Below, piece after piece: positions 63,682-64,000 of a DNA stretch of 64,000 nucleotides. A program made the translations under genes and the position numbers. The DNA is taken from the NCBI RefSeq assembly GCF_013868155.1, contig NZ_JACEOG010000001.1:2170001-2234000 (forward strand), in the 5' to 3' direction. A model generated the notes under the pieces. The model had not been told where the DNA came from and searched no databases. It saw only the letters and a program-made list of their open reading frames with translations. Every line of letters starts with the position of its first letter. The stretch's first letter is position 1. This DNA is from Aeromicrobium phoceense (GTDB taxonomy: Bacteria > Actinomycetota > Actinomycetes > Propionibacteriales > Nocardioidaceae).

Positions 63682-64000
63682 GCCTCACTGTTCCGACACC
63701 CGTGCCGTACGACGCAGCGCTCCGTGAACGGGTCGCGGCCCACCTCGCGGACCATGACCGTCGAGTGGCCGACGCCGAGGGCAGGCGCCACGCGGCGGTG
63801 GCCGTCGTCCTCGTCGACTCCGCACCGGGCGAGGTTCGGGTCGATCCTCCCCGGGACGCCGCGGACGAGGCGGCACCCGGTGTTCACGAGCTCGACGGGC
63901 GCATGGAGAACGTCTCCGGTGGCGCGGCCTTCCTGCTGAGCCGGCGCTCCGGGCGCCTCCGCACGCACTCGGGTCAGTGGGCGCTGCCCGGCGGTCGGAT
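63678..64000 (+). CDS. NUDIX hydrolase, 3' end cut by window
   Basis: ATG 63678 overlaps the previous stop (ATGA) and the frame stays open to the window end, giving 107 residues. After a charged N-terminal segment, the protein reads AAVAVVLVDS, GGAAFLLSRRSGRL and HSGQWALPGGR, the opening of a Nudix box as in CoA pyrophosphatase-type enzymes that act on nucleoside diphosphate derivatives. The Glu-rich core of the box lies beyond the window, so activity and substrate cannot be judged. Confidence 0.8.
   Translation, partial: MSLTVPTPVPYDAALRERVAAHLADHDRRVADAEGRRHAAVAVVLVDSAPGEVRVDPPRDAADEAAPGVHELDGRMENVSGGAAFLLSRRSGRLRTHSGQWALPGGR

Overview
The window is a very GC-rich chromosomal segment with dense, overlapping operons and no visible rRNA, tRNA, IS element or CRISPR array. 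It looks actinobacterial, most likely Nocardioidaceae (Aeromicrobium/Nocardioides-like). The evidence is a mycothiol ligase (mshC), DUF5703, DUF3618 and actinobacterial holin-X type genes, MSMEG/Mtb-like cobalamin gene order, and many start codons lying 6-7 nt after a TANNNT -10 box, as in leaderless actinobacterial transcripts. The genus is an inference; nothing in the window proves it.

Region 1 (1-16.5 kb) is mixed housekeeping. It holds a partial SNF2-type helicase, an enoyl-CoA hydratase/TetR pair, a DUF2975/XRE pair, a frame-shifted DUF222-HNH gene, and a long minus-strand operon (MoxR ATPase, 27-codon mini-ORF, VWA protein, lipoprotein, macro-domain protein, phosphoesterase, hydrolase). 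It also holds an M20 peptidase, a four-gene envelope/stress cluster (YtxH-like, holin-X, DUF3618, YihY), an aldo/keto reductase, and uppP followed by two large palindromes and a 59-aa membrane protein.

Region 2 (16.5-28.2 kb) contains corA, mshC, a PAC2-family gene, the B12-dependent methionine synthase metH, an MFS drug-type exporter, a secreted protein, a methyltransferase and an epoxide-hydrolase-like gene. A REP-like palindromic element lies between mshC and the PAC2 gene.

Region 3 (28.2-50.6 kb) is a cobalamin island carrying almost the whole aerobic corrin pathway in five transcription units: cobQ-cobK; a riboswitch-controlled chelatase(chlID)-cobO-cobB/cobC fusion-cobA-phosphatase-cobD operon; cobL-cobM; cobG-cobH-cobIJ; and a second riboswitch-controlled operon of a BtuFCD-type transporter, a 19-codon mini-ORF, cobN and cobF. 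Two cobalamin riboswitches are recognisable. Genes for the last steps (cobP/U, cobS, cobT) are not in the window. CobG is short and lacks the C-terminal Fe-S cysteines; CobA carries only a degenerate remnant of the CysG dehydrogenase domain.

Region 4 (50.6-64 kb) has a TSUP transporter, then an arabinose regulon: a LacI-type regulator, an operator overlapping the -10 box, a four-component YtfQ/R/T/YjfF-like ABC transporter, araB, araD, araA and an aldose epimerase. It ends with a nitronate-monooxygenase-like gene and the start of a NUDIX hydrolase cut by the window edge.
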